From positions 186,001-250,000 of the forward strand of contig NZ_SUMG01000002.1 in the NCBI RefSeq assembly GCF_009910325.1: a stretch of 64,000 nt of DNA, written 5' to 3'. This DNA is from Isachenkonia alkalipeptolytica (GTDB taxonomy: Bacteria; Bacillota; Clostridia; Peptostreptococcales; T1SED10-28). Below are positions 63,355 through 64,000 of the stretch, in pieces. Within the stretch, counting starts at the first letter, position 1, and every line of letters starts with the position of its first letter. Position numbers and translations under genes: made by a program. The notes under the pieces were generated by a model. The model was not told where the DNA came from, searched no databases, and saw nothing but the letters and a program-made list of their open reading frames with translations.

Positions 63355-64000
63355 TTACTCTTCAATTCTTGCGTGTCGCATTGCTGCTACCCAGTTGTAG
63401 ATACCGTGGGTTTCGAAGTCTACAATTTTTTCATCATAGAAATCAAAGTAGGTGTTGGCATATACAGGCATGAATGCTGCATCTTCCGTTAAGATTTCAC
63501 CGATTTCCTGGTATGCAGGGATGGCTTCTTCTTGATCCATAATTCTTTCCGCATCGTCCATCATTTCATCCAACTCAGGGTTAGAATATCTGGAAGTATT
63601 GTTCTGTCCGGATCCGATGTTTCTAGAGTGGAAAGAACCTTCTACCGTACCATGAGGGTCGTAGCTTGTAATGGTTGTTGCTAAGAAGAACATGCTCCAC
63701 TCTTCAACGTTGGCATCGGAGTCATAGATAATCGTATCCAGGATGGAGTTGAACTCTTGTTGTGAAATGTTCAGGTTGATATCAAGCTCTCCGCCCCAGT
63801 CTCGTTCCCACATGGGTACTAAGGTTTCAAGGATATCATGTTCCGGCATGGTTAAAATGAAAAGCTCCAGTTCTTCGCCGTCTTTTTCTCTGTAACCGCT
63901 GTCGCCAACTTGCCAGTCGGCGTCGTCTAAGATCTCTTTTGCTCGATCCATATCAAAGTCGTAAGCTGCAATAGAGTCTACCCATTCATCCGTTACTGCC
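63355..64000 (-). CDS. oppA: Oligopeptide-binding protein, C-terminal part
   Basis: Only the last 214 residues are in the window; the frame stays open to the right edge (AVTDEWVDSIAAYDF at the edge). The family 5 solute-binding C-terminal lobe is visible: DRAKEILDDADW, PMWERDWGGELDINLNIS, SRYSNPELDEMMDDAE and YQEIGEILTEDAAFMPVY. It delivers peptides to OppBCDF. Confidence 0.92.
   Translation of the reverse strand, partial: AVTDEWVDSIAAYDFDMDRAKEILDDADWQVGDSGYREKDGEELELFILTMPEHDILETLVPMWERDWGGELDINLNISQQEFNSILDTIIYDSDANVEEWSMFFLATTITSYDPHGTVEGSFHSRNIGSGQNNTSRYSNPELDEMMDDAERIMDQEEAIPAYQEIGEILTEDAAFMPVYANTYFDFYDEKIVDFETHGIYNWVAAMRHARIEE

Overview
The window looks like chromosomal core DNA of an anaerobic Bacillota, class Clostridia, probably from the Peptostreptococcales/Natronincolaceae-Tindalliaceae neighbourhood. 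The supporting evidence is gene content: a class 1B dihydroorotate dehydrogenase (pyrD with pyrK), tandem rubredoxins, a selenocysteine-containing SelD, an H-NOX chemoreceptor of the Caldanaerobacter type, methionine gamma-lyase, strong AGGAGG ribosome sites, and T-box, M-box and PyrR RNA control. The species is not resolved. I found no tRNA, rRNA, CRISPR array, prophage or intact transposon.

Layout. 0-9.9 kb (minus strand): an ATP-grasp ligase fused to a decayed M20-like domain; a hypothetical protein with a nuclease-like motif; the pyrCFKDE operon behind a PyrR-box/leader-peptide attenuator; a methyltransferase; a Crp/Fnr regulator; a His-rich ferredoxin. 10-18 kb: a hemolysin-III-like protein, a CmpB-like membrane protein, two adjacent ClC genes (one frameshifted), and copA with a CsoR operator. 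18-23.3 kb: a MATE exporter, a degenerate PLP-enzyme/GNAT fusion, selD (UGA-Sec) and a divergent LysR regulator. 23.4-26.5 kb: two tandem mgtE genes under one M-box riboswitch. 26.6-32 kb: degV, small membrane proteins, trpS and the H-NOX chemoreceptor. 32-36.7 kb: glutaredoxin and csoR, a GAF/GGDEF cyclase, pyrBI behind a second PyrR box, and a YczE-like protein. 36.9-41.2 kb: two rubredoxins and a TetR-led operon with two peptide-type ABC permeases but no ATPase, one permease carrying a decayed M28-like domain. 41.3-49.3 kb: the proteostasis block engB-lon and clpX-clpP-tig, interrupted by a divergent pair of chromate-transporter half genes. 49.4-58.9 kb: nitroreductase, methionine gamma-lyase, DAHP synthase, a YVTN propeller, ileS with a T-box, and a response regulator/PP2C phosphatase. 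59-64 kb: the oppABCDF peptide importer, with oppA cut by the window edge.

How parts work together. UMP synthesis is split over two loci. The leaders of pyrC and pyrB both carry a PyrR-type hairpin that overlaps a Shine-Dalgarno element or its anti-sequestor, so PyrR (not encoded here) may act through translation at both: directly at pyrB, and through a 31-codon leader peptide that overlaps the attenuator at pyrCFKDE. Copper control is also split: csoR and copA, 15 kb apart, each have a CsoR-like operator at a good promoter. tig, clpP, clpX and lon form a protein-quality block.

Items most worth follow-up: the two pyr leaders; the permease/pseudo-peptidase operon; the PLP pseudoenzyme-GNAT fusion; the ATP-grasp/pseudo-M20 fusion; a predicted O2-binding H-NOX receptor; an IleRS with the inverted GxHH signature; and a dispersed 29-bp hairpin repeat that supplies terminators.
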